Source of the DNA: CAVRRZ01 sp963723745
GTDB lineage: Bacteria > Actinomycetota > Actinomycetes > Mycobacteriales > Geodermatophilaceae
Direction of reading: 5' to 3'
DNA: 64,000 nt
NCBI GenBank assembly: GCA_963723745.1
Contig: CAVRRZ010000004.1
Location: 434,001 to 498,000 of the forward strand
The notes beneath the pieces were generated by a model. That model was not told the DNA's origin, ran no database searches, and saw only the letters and a list, made by a program, of their open reading frames with translations. Shown here in pieces: positions 47,171 to 56,455 of this stretch (position 1 is the stretch's first letter; each line of letters starts with the position of its first letter). A program made the position numbers and the translations under genes.

Positions 47171-47904
47171 CGCGGCGTCGGGGCCCCGGACAGCGCCTCC
47201 TGCTGCAGCTGGGCGAGCCGCCCGCAGCCGGCCACGGCCAGGTCGAGCAGCGCGTCCAGGGTGGGCCGGTCGAACACGGCCCCCTCAGCGGTGCCCTGCA
47301 CCTCGACGAAGTTGCCGTCTCCGGTGCAGACCACGTTCATGTCGGTGCCGGCGGTCACGTCCTCCTCGTAGGCGAGGTCGAGCCGCGGCTCGCCGTCGAT
47401 GACCCCGACGCTGACTGCCGCGACCGACTGCACCAGCGCCGTGGGCCGGGCCAGCTTCCGGCGCGCGTCCAGCCAGGACACCGCGTCGGCCAGCGCCACG
47501 TACGCGCCGGTGATCGCCGCCGTGCGGGTGCCGCCGTCGGCCTGGAGCACGTCGCAGTCGATGGCGATGCTGTTCTCGCCCAGCGCGGCCAGGTCGGTCG
47601 ACGCCCGCAGCGAGCGGCCGATCAGCCGGCTGATCTCGTGCGTGCGGCCGCCGATCCGGCCCTTGACCGACTCCCGGTCGCTGCGGGTGTGCGTCGCGCG
47701 CGGCAGCATCGAGTACTCGGCGGTCACCCAGCCCAGTCCGGACCCCTTGCGCCAGCGGGGCACCCCCTCGGTGACGCTGGCGGCGCAGAGCACGCGGGTG
47801 CGGCCGAACTCGACCAGCACCGAGCCTTCGGCGTGGTCGAGCCAGTTGCGGGTGATCGTCACGGGGCGGAGTTCGTCGGCGGCGCGGCCGTCGGGGCGGG
47901 TCAC
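47167..47904 (-). CDS. rph: Ribonuclease PH
   Basis: 3'-to-5' phosphorolytic trimming of tRNA precursors. 245 residues. The core reads LIGRSLRASTDL, IDCDVLQADGGTRTAAITGAYVAL and DLAYEEDVTAGTDMNVV. I start at the GTG at 47904, nine bases after AGGG; another GTG two codons upstream is too close to that site. Operon with rdgB. Confidence 0.95.
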   Translation of the reverse strand: MTRPDGRAADELRPVTITRNWLDHAEGSVLVEFGRTRVLCAASVTEGVPRWRKGSGLGWVTAEYSMLPRATHTRSDRESVKGRIGGRTHEISRLIGRSLRASTDLAALGENSIAIDCDVLQADGGTRTAAITGAYVALADAVSWLDARRKLARPTALVQSVAAVSVGVIDGEPRLDLAYEEDVTAGTDMNVVCTGDGNFVEVQGTAEGAVFDRPTLDALLDLAVAGCGRLAQLQQEALSGAPTPR

Positions 47905-47965
47905 GGGCACCGACCCTAGCCGCGCCGCCGTGCGACCGACGGGGCCGCCCGAGATCATCGGCGGC

Positions 47966-48371
47966 ATGCGATCCGAACTGCGTGCCGTGCGGACCGGTGG
48001 TGTGGCCACCGTCGTGGACCTGACCGACGAGTGCGCGGAGTTCGTCCGCGAGGAGGGCGACGGCCTGCTGCACGTGTTCGTGCCGCACGCCACCGCCGGC
48101 CTGGCGATCCTGGAGACGGGCTCGGGCAGCGAGGAGGACCTGCTCGCCCAGCCTCGAGGACCTCCTGCCGCAGGACGACCGGTGGCGGCACCGGCACGGC
48201 AGCCCCGGCCACGGCCGCGACCACGTCCTGCCCGCCTTCCTGCCGCCGTCGACCGGCGTGCCGGTGCTCGAGGGCCGGATGCAGCTGGGCACGTGGCAGC
48301 GGATCTGCCTCGTCGACACCAACGTCGACAACCACCAGCGGCACGTCCGGTTCTCGTTCCTCGCCGGCTGA
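47966..48371 (+). CDS. YjbQ/UPF0047 family protein (one frameshift)
   Basis: About 134 residues. Family blocks are GLLHVFVPHATAGLAILE, HGRDHVLPAFLPPSTGVPVLEG and LGTWQRICLVDTN. Members of this family show weak thiamin-phosphate synthase activity in vitro; the in vivo role is unclear. One extra C near 48153. Divergent from rph. Confidence 0.88.
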
Positions 48372-48447
48372 CCGGATCGCTCCATGGGAGCGGCGAGCGG
48401 CCGACCACCTTGCACGAGCCCACGGGCGACACGGCAGGATCACGGGC

Positions 48448-48933
48448 ATGAGCGAGACCGAAGCACCCGTCCGTCTGAGCCCGGGCGACCCCGCGCCGGC
48501 CTTCACGCTGCCCGACGCCGACGGCAAGCCGGTCTCCCTCGCCGACCACCGCGGACGGCGTGTGATCGTCTACTGCTACCCGGCGGCGCTCACCCCCGGC
48601 TGCACCACCCAGGCGGTCGACTTCACCTCCGCCGCCGGGGAGCTGGCCGAGGCGGGGCTGGACATCATCGGCATCTCCCCCGACCCGCCGGAGAAGCTGC
48701 TGCGCTTCCGGGAGAAGGAGAACCTGGGCATCACGCTCGTCTCCGACCCCGACAAGCAGGTGCTGCGGGCCTACGGCGCGTACGGACCCAAGAAGCTCTA
48801 CGGCAAGGAGGTCGTCGGAGTCATCCGGTCGACCTTCGTCGTCGACGCCGAGGGGCGCATCGAGAAGGCGGCGTACAACGTCAAGGCCACCGGCCACGTC
48901 GCCAAGCTGCGCCGGGACCTCGGCCTGGACTGA
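48448..48933 (+). CDS. bcp: Thioredoxin-dependent peroxiredoxin, Bcp type
   Basis: Reduces peroxides with electrons from thioredoxin. 161 residues. APAFTLPDADGKPVSLADHRG, then the peroxidatic Cys in YPAALTPGCTTQAVDF and IRSTFVVDAEGRI. The usual FYPKxxTPGCT motif has YPAALTPGCT here. No resolving Cys five residues further, so a 1-Cys or atypical mechanism is likely. ATG at 48448. Confidence 0.92.
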   Translation: MSETEAPVRLSPGDPAPAFTLPDADGKPVSLADHRGRRVIVYCYPAALTPGCTTQAVDFTSAAGELAEAGLDIIGISPDPPEKLLRFREKENLGITLVSDPDKQVLRAYGAYGPKKLYGKEVVGVIRSTFVVDAEGRIEKAAYNVKATGHVAKLRRDLGLD

Positions 48934-48945
48934 TCTCGCCCGCGC

Positions 48946-49431
48946 TCACGCGCGCCACGTGCCCGGCCGGGGCTGGCACGACGGCGGGCACGGCCAGCGC
49001 GGTTCCCAGGGAAACGTCCCGTCGGAGTGCGGCCAGGTGAGCTGCAACGCGGGAACGCTGACCTCGTCCGGCCGCTGGTACCAGCGGTTGGCCGTGAACA
49101 GGATGTCGCCCGGGTTCGGGCACTCCTCGACGAACAGCGCACCCGGCCACTCGGGCGGAGCGAGCATCTCGCCGGGCACCAGATCCCGGCCATCGACCAC
49201 GGCGGAGGCGACGCGGTTCAGCATGCCGTGCGCCGACCCGTGGTCGAGCCCGACCACGAGGAGTTCGGGGTGGCCCAGCCCGAACAGCCCGATCGTGTAG
49301 GCGAAGTCGGGCTCTTCCGGCTCGTCTCCCGAGCCGACGTACTGCACCGCCCAGCGGTGCGTGCGGATGGTCTCGGCCAGCCAGGCCGACTCCTGGTCGA
49401 GGAACGCGGTGATCTGCGGATCTGTCGTCAT
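48946..49431 (-). CDS. DUF4262 family protein
   Basis: 161 residues. FAYTIGLFGLGHPELLVVGLD, VEECPNPGDILFTANRWYQR and VPALQLTWPHSDGTFPWEPRW are family hallmarks. Function unknown; scattered among actinobacteria. It ends 12 bases after the bcp stop on the opposite strand. ATG at 49431. Confidence 0.85.
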   Translation of the reverse strand: MTTDPQITAFLDQESAWLAETIRTHRWAVQYVGSGDEPEEPDFAYTIGLFGLGHPELLVVGLDHGSAHGMLNRVASAVVDGRDLVPGEMLAPPEWPGALFVEECPNPGDILFTANRWYQRPDEVSVPALQLTWPHSDGTFPWEPRWPCPPSCQPRPGTWRA

Positions 49432-49516
49432 GCCGGCAGGGTGCGCCGGGACGCCGACAGGACGCCGCCGCGGACCGGACAGCCTGTGGATCCGGGCTCC
49501 CTGTGGACGCAGTGCG

Positions 49517-50476
49517 TCAGCTGTCGGTGGCGACCCTCCGCGCCCGGGCCCTGCGGCGCTTGCCCTCGTGCATCGCCGCGACCCGCGCGACGGGGATCGT
49601 GTGCCCCTCGGCGACCAGGTCGTCGGGCAGCGGCTGCGGCTCGGGCAGCGCCTCGGCCCAGGGGTCGCCGTCCCCGAGCCGCTCCACCGCCGTCCGGACC
49701 GTGACGTCGCCGGGGCGGACCGTCCGCAGGTCGTCCCACGCCACCGGCGCCGACACCGGCAGCCCCGGCCGGACCCGGGGGCTGTAGGCCGCCACGAGGG
49801 TCGCCGTCCCGGAGCGGGTCGAGTCCAGGAACACCCGGCCGCCGCGGTCCTCCTTGATGTAGGCGGTGGTGGCCAGGTCCGGGTCGAGCCGCTCGGTGCG
49901 GGCGGCGAGGGCCCGGGTGGCCGCCGCGACGTCCTCGAAGGAGGTGCCGCGCACCGGGACGACGACGTGCAGGCCCTTCGACCCGCTGGTCTTGACCGCG
50001 CCGACCAGCCCGACCTCCGCGAGCGCCCGCCGGACGAGCTCGCGCCGCGGCCACCACGGCGGAGAAGTCGGCGCCCTCGGGCGGGTCGAGGTCGAGGACC
50101 ATGCCCGTGGGCTCGCGTCCCCTCCACGCGGAGGAAGGGGACGTGGAACTCGACCGCCCGCTGGTTGGCCAGCCACAGCAGCGTGCGGCGGTCGTCGCAG
50201 AGCACCTGGTGCACCTCGCGACGGGAGGCCTCGGCCCACACCGGCACGGTGCGCACCCAGTCGGGCGCGCCCTTGACCACGTTCTCTGCATGAACGGCGC
50301 CTGCCCGGGACGGACCCGCACGATCGACAGCGGCCGCCCGGCCAGCAGCGGGACGAGCCGGTCGGCGAAGGCGTCGAGGTGGTCGACCAGGTCGCGCTTG
50401 GTCACCTCGAGACCGTCGCCCAGGGGCTGGTCGAGCTGGTCAGCCGGACGCCGTCGCGTTCCTCGTCGTCGGCCAT
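49517..50476 (-). CDS. LigD-type polymerase (primase-polymerase) domain protein (about four frameshifts)
   Basis: Stand-alone polymerase domain related to the LigD Pol of bacterial end joining; adds ribo- or deoxynucleotides at DNA ends. About 317 residues when joined: LTSLDQPLGDG and TKRDLVDHLDAFADRLVPLL at the start, MVLDLDPPEGADFSAVV with the catalytic Asp pair, KTSGSKGLHVVVPV, TAYIKEDRGGRVFLDSTRSG and the C-terminal LPEPQPLPDDLVAEGHTIPV. Breaks near 50445, 50290, 50125 and 50045. ATG at 50476. No Ku or ligase domain is in the window. Confidence 0.9.
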
Positions 50477-50514
50477 GGCGTTCACCGTGCCGGTAGCACG
50501 CGCGCCCGGCAAGT

Positions 50515-50576
50515 GGCCCTCTTGCAGGGGCCCGCCGTGAGCCTGCGAGCGGCGGGGGGGCAGGAGGCCCTCTTTC
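50515..50576. repeat. Dispersed GC-rich repeat, copy A
   Basis: From GGCCCTCTTGCAGGGGCCCG to GGCAGGAGGCCCTCTTTC. It is imperfectly self-complementary (CTCTTGC...GCAGGAG, CCCGCCG...CGGCGGG) and is flanked by a direct repeat GGCCCTCTT. It sits at the stop of the Rv1339-like gene; a clear relative lies at the stop of mec (55029). Confidence 0.75.
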
Positions 50577-51318
50577 AGATCTCGTAGACCGCGCCGGTGG
50601 CGACCAGCTCGGTCTCGGGGAAGACCTGGCTGGCCGCGAACAGCTGCGCCGATGCGTCCACCCACGACGGCACGTGGGTGAGCAGCAGCCGGCCGACCCC
50701 GGCGGCGGCCGCGTGCTCCCCGGCCTCGCGTCCGGTCAGGTGCAGCCCTCCGGGCAGGCCGGGCTCCGTCGGGATGCGCCGCCTCGGCCAGCAGCACGTC
50801 GGCGCCCCGGGCCAGCTCGACCACCCGGTCGCAGGGGCCGGTGTCACCGGTGTAGACCAGCGAGCGCCCGTCGACGGTGAGCCGGATCGCGTAGCACTCG
50901 ACCGGGTGCGCGGTCGGGCGAGCGTGCACCTCGAAGGGGCCTAGCTCGAACGAACCCGGCCCGACGTGGCACGAAGTCGAAGACATCGGTGAGCCGGTCG
51001 CCGTCGCCGTCGTAGGCGAGCGCGAGCCGGACGTCGGCGCCGACCGGCGCGTAGAGCGGCACCTGGCGGCGCGGTCGAGCGGCCGGAGTACCGGTGCCAG
51101 ACGACGAAGGGGGCGACGTCGAGGCAGTGGTCGGCGTGCAGGTGGGACAGGAACACCGCGTCGATCGCAGCCGGGTCGACGAAACCCTGCAGCGGGCCGA
51201 ACGCGCCGTTGCCCAGGTCGAGCACCAGCCGGAACCCGTCGTGCTCGACGAGGTAGCACGACGCCGGCGACTGCGGACCCGGTCCGCTGCCGGAGCAGCC
51301 GACCACGGTCAGCTTCAT
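50575..51318 (-). CDS. MBL-fold phosphodiesterase, Rv1339-like (three frameshifts)
   Basis: A metallo-beta-lactamase-fold hydrolase of the Rv1339 group, reported as an atypical class II cAMP phosphodiesterase in mycobacteria. About 247 residues: MKLTVVGCSGSGPGPQSPAS, AVFLSHLHADHCLD (metal-binding HxHxDH), YTGDTGPCDRVVELARGADV and LLLTHVPSW. Breaks near 51075, 50970 and 50775. It overlaps or abuts murI, as in Rv1338-Rv1339. Confidence 0.88.
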
Positions 51319-52163
51319 GCCGCTCCCACCGTCGACGGCGCGCAGCACCGCGCCGATCTCCGGCCCGAGGAAGCGGCGTCCCAGGCGGGCGAAGGGCTCG
51401 GGGATCGCCGGTGGCGAGGAACCGGTGCTCCGGGGCGGGGGCCGTCCTCGTCGCGCAGCAGGTCGCCCCGGGTGAGCACGCGGTAGACGTCCTTCGCCGT
51501 CTCCTCGGCGCTGGACACGAGCGTGACGTCGTCGCCCATCACCAGGGAGATCACGCCGGTGAGCAGCGGGTAGTGCGTGCACCCGAGGACGACGGTGTCG
51601 ACCCCGGCGGCCAGCAGCGGGTCGAGGTAGGACTGCGCCAGCCCGACGAGCTGCCGGCCGCTGGTCACCCCCCGCTCGACGAAGTCGACGAAGCTCGGGC
51701 AGGCGGCGCTGGTGACCGAGACGTGCGGCGCCGCGGCGAAGGCGTCCTCGTACGCGCCGCTGGTGACCGTCGCCTGGGTGCCGATGACGCCGACCCGGCC
51801 GTTGCGCGTGGCCGCGGTGGCCCGGCGGACCGCGGGCAGCACGACCTCGACCACCGGGACGTCGTAGCGCTCGCGGGCGTCGCGCAGGGAGGCGGCGCTG
51901 ACGCGGAGTTGCAGGCGACGACGAGCATCTTGACGCCGTCGGCGACCAGATCGTCCATGACGGCGAGCGAGTGCCGGCGGACCTCGGCGATCGGCAGCGG
52001 CCCGTACGGGACCGTTCGCGGTGTCGCCGATGTAGCGGATCGCCTCGTGCGGGAGCTGGTCGAGCACCGCGCGGGCGACGGTCAGCCCGCCGACGCCGGA
52101 GTCGAAGATCCCGATCGGTGCGTCCGCTCCCTGTGGCCCCGAGTGCCCGTGCGTCGTCCCCAT
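51315..52163 (-). CDS. murI: Glutamate racemase (about three frameshifts)
   Basis: Makes D-glutamate for peptidoglycan. Blocks present: IGIFDSGVGGLTVARAVLDQ, RYIGDTANGPV, KMLVVACNS with one catalytic Cys, VVEVVLPAV, GVIGTQATVTSGAY and DTVVLGCTHYPLL with the second Cys. Breaks near 52010, 51910 and 51415. The end is uncertain; the reading that stops at 51315 gives ATGA overlap with the phosphodiesterase gene. Essential in most bacteria, so the breaks are very likely base errors. Confidence 0.93.
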   Translation of the reverse strand: MGTTHGHSGPQGADAPIGIFDSGVGGLTVARAVLDQLPHEAIRYIGDTANGPVRAAADRRGPPALARRHGRSGRRRRQDARRRLQLRVSAASLRDARERYDVPVVEVVLPAVRRATAATRNGRVGVIGTQATVTSGAYEDAFAAAPHVSVTSAACPSFVDFVERGVTSGRQLVGLAQSYLDPLLAAGVDTVVLGCTHYPLLTGVISLVMGDDVTLVSSAEETAKDVYRVLTRGDLLRDEDGPRPGAPVPRHRRSPSPSPAWDAASSGRRSARCCAPSTVGAA

Positions 52164-52341
52164 GTCGCCGGACAGGCTAGCCCGTCGCCCCCGCAGGGGG
52201 ACGTGCCGGCGGGACGGCGTCCCCGGATCGGGTAGCGGCTCGCCCGGAGCCCCGCGCCGTCGTGGCACGTCTCCGGCGAGATGTCGCAGCCGGGCCTAAG
52301 GTGCCTGTTCGGGTGGCCGGCGCGGTCGGCCACCCGGACAC

Positions 52342-53631
52342 GTGAAGGTGGTGGCGGGGGCGGTGCGACGCTATCTGCGGTCGACCTTCGAATCGCTCTA
52401 CGACCGCGACTACCGGCTGTACTTCACCGGCCACGGCGTCTCCGTGGTGGGCAACTGGATCCAGAAGGTCGCCCAGGCCTGGCTGGTCCTGGAGCTGACC
52501 GGATCGGGCACTCTCCTCGGCGTCACGGTGGGTCTGCAGCAGCTGCCCACCCTGCTGCTGACGCCGTGGGGCGGGCTGCTCGCCGACCGCGTCGACCGCC
52601 GCCGGCTCCTGCTGTGGACCCAGTCCGCCGCGATCCTCCCCGCACTGGTGCTCGGCATCCTGACCGCGCTGGAGCAGGTGAGCGTCTGGCTGGTCATGCT
52701 GCTGGCCCTCGCGCTGGGCGTCGTCGAGGCGCTGGACAAGCCCGCCCGCCACACGTTCGTCGCCGACCTCGTCGGGCGGGACCACCTGGTCAACGCGGTC
52801 GCCCTCAACAACACCATGTTCAACGCGGGCAAGGTGATCGGACCGGCCGTGGCCGGGATCCTCATCAGCACGGCAGGCGTCGCGGTCGCCTTCCTGCTCA
52901 ACGCACTGTCCTATGCCGCCGTGGTGGTGGTCCTCCTGCTGATCCCGGCGCGCCGGGCGGACACCGCTCGCCCGCTCCGCGGCCCGGGCCAGCTCCGGGA
53001 GGGTGCGCGGTACGCCGTGAGCACGCCGGCCGTCGCCGCGCCGCTGGCGCTCATGGCCGTAGCCGGCCTGCTCGCCTACGAGTGGACGGTGACGCTCCCG
53101 CTCTTCGCGGTGGAGACGTTCGACGGCGACGCCGACCTGGTGGGGCTGTTCTTCTCCGCCATGGGCGCCGGTGCCGTCGTCGGTGGTCTGGCGCTGGCCG
53201 GTGCGCTCCGGGCCTCGCCCCTGCGGCTGGTCGTCTTCGGCCTGCTGTTCTCCGCCGTCCTGCTGGCGACGGCGTTGGCGCCCAACGTCGCGGTGGCGCT
53301 GGGAGCGCTGTTCCTCCTCGGCGCCGTCGGCGTCGCGTTCCGCGCACTGGCCACGTCGTGCGTCCAGCTCTACTCGGACCCGGCGATGCGGGGCCGCACG
53401 GTGGCGCTGCTGCTGGTCGCAGTGGGTGGCACCAGCCCGTTCGGCGGCCCGCTACTGGGCTGGCTCAGCGACCAGTTCGGCGCGCGGGTCGGCCTGGCCA
53501 CCGGCGCGGTCGGTACCGGGATCGCGGCGATCGGCACGCTGCTGTACCTGCGCGCCCGCGGCGCGCAGGACGACCTCCCGCAGCGCCCGGCGGCGACCCG
53601 GCCGGAGAGCGCCGCCGAGCCGGCTGCCTGA
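52342..53631 (+). CDS. MFS transporter (EntS-like exporter group)
   Basis: 429 residues. The opening RRYLRSTFESLYDRDYRLYF, GNWIQKVAQAWLVLELTGSG, LADRVDRRRLLLWTQ and LDKPARHTFVADLVGRDHL-type loops place it in the MFS_3/enterobactin-exporter-like group. It occupies the site where M. tuberculosis has a rhomboid protease (Rv1337) and is on the opposite strand from its neighbours. GTG at 52342. Confidence 0.85.
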   Translation: MKVVAGAVRRYLRSTFESLYDRDYRLYFTGHGVSVVGNWIQKVAQAWLVLELTGSGTLLGVTVGLQQLPTLLLTPWGGLLADRVDRRRLLLWTQSAAILPALVLGILTALEQVSVWLVMLLALALGVVEALDKPARHTFVADLVGRDHLVNAVALNNTMFNAGKVIGPAVAGILISTAGVAVAFLLNALSYAAVVVVLLLIPARRADTARPLRGPGQLREGARYAVSTPAVAAPLALMAVAGLLAYEWTVTLPLFAVETFDGDADLVGLFFSAMGAGAVVGGLALAGALRASPLRLVVFGLLFSAVLLATALAPNVAVALGALFLLGAVGVAFRALATSCVQLYSDPAMRGRTVALLLVAVGGTSPFGGPLLGWLSDQFGARVGLATGAVGTGIAAIGTLLYLRARGAQDDLPQRPAATRPESAAEPAA

Positions 53632-53633
53632 GC

Positions 53634-54589
53634 TCAGGCCCAGAGCTGGCCCTCCAGGGCGGAGGTGGCCTCCTCCGAGCGTGCCGGCGTAGGCGCCGGT
53701 GGAGAGGTACTTCCAGCCGCCGTCGCAGACGATGAAGCACGATGTCGGCGCTGCCGTCCGGCCGCGACCTCCTTGTCGGCGATGCCGAGCGCCGCGTGCA
53801 GGATCGCGCCGGTCGAGATGCCGGCGAAGATGCCCTCGCGCTCCACCAGCTGGCGGGTGCGGTGGATGGCGTCCTCGGGGCCGACGCGAGAACCGGGAGT
53901 CCAGCAGCGACGGCGTCGTAGAGCTCGGGGATGAAGCCCTCGTCGATGTTGCGCAGCCCGTAGACGAGCTCGCCGTAGCGCGGCTCGGCGGCGATCACCT
54001 GGACGTCGGGCTTGTGCTCGCGCAGGTAGCGCGAGACGCCCATCAGCGTGCCGGTGGTCCCGAGGCCGGCGACGAAGTGGGTGATCGACGGCAGGTCGGC
54101 GAGGATCTCCGGGCCGGTGCCCTCGTAGTGCGCCTGGGCGTTGGCCGGGTTGCCGTACTGGTACAGCATCACCCAGTCCTCGTGCTCGGCGGCGAGCCCC
54201 TTGGCGACGGCGACCGCCTGGTTCGAGCCGCCCGCCGCCGGCGAGTAGATGATCTGCGCGCCGTACATCTCCAGCAGCTGGCGCCGCTCGACCGAGGTGT
54301 TCTCCGGCATGACGCAGATCAGCCGGTAGCCGCGCTGCCGGGCGACCATGGCCAGCGAGATGCCGGTGTTGCCGCTGGTCGGCTCGAGGATGGTGGCGCC
54401 GGGCTGCAGCGACCCCTCCTTCTCGGCCGCCTCGATCATCCGATCGCGGCGCGGTCCTTGATCGAACCGGTGGGGTTGTGGTCCTCGAGCTTGGCCCACA
54501 GCCGGACGTCAGGCGGTCGGCGACAGGTTCGGCAGCCCGACGAGCGGGGTGCCGCCGAGCGAGTCGACGAGGGAGGCGAAGCGGGCCAT
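53634..54589 (-). CDS. cysM: CysO-dependent cysteine synthase (about five frameshifts)
   Basis: PLP enzyme that uses O-phosphoserine and the CysO thiocarboxylate to make cysteine. Joined pieces: MARFASLVDSLGGTPLVGLP, LEDHNPTGSIKDRAA (PLP Lys), EPTSGNTGISLAMVA, VAGLGTTGTLMGVSRYL, REGIFAGISTGA and a C-terminal EEATSALEGQLWA. Breaks near 54510, 54440, 53895, 53745 and 53685. ATG at 54589, 43 bases after cysO. Part of mec-cysO-cysM. Confidence 0.94.
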
Positions 54590-54632
54590 GTGGATCTCCT
54601 GAGTGCTACGGACGGCGGAAGGGCGGCAGGCC

Positions 54633-54911
54633 TCAGCAGCCGCCGGCGACCGCCGGGAGGATCGTGACCGAGTCGCCGTCCTTGACCTGGGTGTCCAGCG
54701 CGCCGGTGAAGCGCACGTCCTCGTCGTTGACGTAGACGTTGACGAAGCGGTGCAGCTTGCCCTCCTCGGTGACGAGGCGGTTCTTCAGGCCGGGGTGCTT
54801 GGCGTCGAGGTCGTCGACGAGCGCGGCGAGGGTGTCGCCGCTGCCCTCGACGGTCTTGTTGCCGCCGGTGTGGGTGCGCAGGATGGTCGGGATCCGGACC
54901 TCGATGGCCAT
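54633..54911 (-). CDS. cysO: Sulfur carrier protein CysO, ending Gly-Gly-Cys
   Basis: 92 residues, ubiquitin-like fold, intact. VRIPTILRTHTGGNKTVEGS, LHRFVNVYVNDEDVRFTGAL and DGDSVTILPAVAGGC. The thiocarboxylate forms on the last Gly of GG. Here a Cys codon (TGC) stands between GG and the stop, so the primary product is CysO-Cys-like and would need trimming, presumably by Mec next door, before activation. Confidence 0.94.
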   Translation of the reverse strand: MAIEVRIPTILRTHTGGNKTVEGSGDTLAALVDDLDAKHPGLKNRLVTEEGKLHRFVNVYVNDEDVRFTGALDTQVKDGDSVTILPAVAGGC

Positions 54912-55028
54912 GGCGTGCGGTTCTCCTCGGTGCTCGGGTGTCAGGGGCGCGCTGTCGCGGGTGCGAGCAGGGTCGTGCGTCTGCGCATGGGCAACGCCGG
55001 CGTGCCGCCGGGATTCCGGCGGTCGCCG

Positions 55029-55076
55029 CCCTCCTGCACGGGCCCGCCGGCGAGCGGTGGGGGCAGGAGGTTCTGC
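55029..55076. repeat. Dispersed GC-rich repeat, copy B
   Basis: CCCTCCTGCACGGGCCCGCC ... GCGGTGGGGGCAGGAGG, a shorter version of the element at 50515, in the same orientation and likewise immediately after a minus-strand stop codon (mec). Confidence 0.75.
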
Positions 55077-55551
55077 TCAGTCGTAGACGACGGTGGTCGG
55101 CGAGTGGCCGAAGAGGTAGGACTCGACGACCTCGACCTCCTCCTCGCTGACCTCGCCGTCGACGATGCGGAAGCTGCGGAACTCGACCTCGTCGCCGGCC
55201 AGGCCGGTCTGCTCGCCGTGCTCGCGGGTGGAGACGAGCACGTAGTGCGCGTTCGGCTCCGAGGCGTAGCCGATGTCGGTGCGCGAGGGGTAGGCCTCGG
55301 TGGCGGTGTGCGAGTGGTAGATCACCACCGGCTCCTCGTCCGCGGTCGTCCATCTCCCGGTACAGCCGCAGCAGGTCGCCGGAGTCGAACTCGTAGAACG
55401 TCGGCGAGCGCGCGGCGTTGAGCATCGGGATGAACCGCTCGGGCCGGTCGCTGCCCTCGGGACCGGCGACGACGCCACAGGCCTCGTCCGGGTGGTCCTC
55501 CCGGGCGTGGGCCACGATGGCGTCGTAGGTCGCGCGGTCGATGCGCAGCAC
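55077..55551 (-). CDS. mec: CysO-cysteine peptidase, JAMM metalloprotease (one frameshift)
   Basis: Releases cysteine from CysO-Cys. About 158 residues. The JAMM zinc motif is HSHTATEAYPSRTD (H-x-H-x10-D), with the catalytic Glu in DEACGVV. C-terminal end VEVVESYLFGHSPTTVVYD. Frame shift near 55348 inside EMDDADEEP. GTG at 55551. Upstream of cysO and cysM on the same strand, as in M. tuberculosis Rv1334-1336. Confidence 0.94.
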
Positions 55552-55633
55552 GGGGCCCAGTCTAGGCGGCGCCGCTCCGGCGCGCCCGGCCGCGGTCCCC
55601 GCGGACGGGAGGCGCCGGCCCCGTCGCGTTCAC

Positions 55634-55650
55634 CGAACCGATACGGTTCG
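55634..55650. promoter_or_regulatory. 17-bp palindrome CGAACCG-ATA-CGGTTCG
   Basis: Perfect seven-base arms around ATA, five bases before the GTG of the small membrane gene and 83 bases upstream of the divergent mec start. Likely an operator. Confidence 0.55.
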
Positions 55651-55654
55651 CTCC

Positions 55655-56016
55655 GTGCTGGTCGAAGCTGCTCCTGATCGCCGGCGTGGTGCTGCTTCCC
55701 GCTGCCCGCGCTGGTGCCTGGGCCCGCGGGGCCTGCTCGGGCGCCACGGGCTACAGCGCCGACGAAGCCGGCCGACCGCGTCCTCGGTCATCGTGCTGGT
55801 GACGCTGCGCGTCGCTCGCCCTGCTGCTGGTGTTCGCGCTGTCGGCCGTCGTCCTGGTCTCGCTGCATCGGCGCGCTGGTCAAGGACGTCGAGCTGCACG
55901 GCCTGGTCTACGTCTTCTTCGTGCTCGACCTGCTGCTCGCGCGCTGGTCGCTGCTCACCTTCGGCCGGCGCGACCGGCGACCAGCGCGTCGACGAGCGAG
56001 CCCTGCAGGGCGGTGA
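55655..56016 (+). CDS. Small membrane protein (several frameshifts)
   Basis: About 115-120 residues when joined: KLLLIAGVVLLPLPALVPG near the start, then LLLVFALSAVVLVSL and ELHGLVYVFFVLDLLLARW, giving two or three membrane helices, and a basic end. No family recognised. The breaks near 55664, 55692 and 55816 are only my reading of where hydrophobicity continues. Its 3' end overlaps the convergent DUF2017 gene by about 60 bases. Confidence 0.5.
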
Positions 56017-56455
56017 GCCAGTAGTAGACGGCCAGCTGCTGGTCCTCCTCGCCGTCGATCTCCTCGGGCGGCTCGGTGTCCTCGCTGATGTCCAGCCGGG
56101 TGCCCAGCGCCAGGCGCAGGTCGTTGATGCGTGCGCAGCCAGGCGCCGGCCTGGTCGCGCGTCCAGCCGCACCTCGCCGCCGCCGTCCGGCAGGGTGGCC
56201 CGCACGCATCGCCAGGTCGTCGGCCTTGCCGCTGCGCAGCGACGCCTCGGTCAGCTCCCGGTAGTCGGCGGCCAGCTCGGGGTCGCCCGGTGCCCGTCGG
56301 GGCAGAGCCGGGCGAGCACCGGGTCGCCGGCGACGTCGTCGGCGTCGGCCGCGAGCAGCTGCTCGAGCTGGTCGAGCAGCAGGCCGAGGATGCCGGCCTC
56401 GGCGGCGTCGAGCCGGGCGACGAGCTCGCCGCCCGTGCGCGCGGAACGGCTTCAT
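55955..56455 (-). CDS. DUF2017 family protein (several frameshifts)
   Basis: Homologue of Rv1332, always found between clpS and mec in actinobacteria. Recognisable parts are DPELAADYRELTEASLRSGK, then ADDLAMRA, INDLRLALGTRLDISEDTEP and QQLAVYYWLTALQGSLVDAL. About 165 residues. The ATG at 56455 overlaps the clpS stop (ATGA). Function unknown; the fixed link to clpS suggests a role with the Clp protease. Confidence 0.85.
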   Translation of the reverse strand: MKPFRAHGRRARRPARRRRGRHPRPAARPARAAARGRRRRRRRRPGARPALPRRAPGDPELAADYRELTEASLRSGKADDLAMRAGHPAGRRRRGAAGRATRPAPGCARINDLRLALGTRLDISEDTEPPEEIDGEEDQQLAVYYWLTALQGSLVDALVAGRAGRR

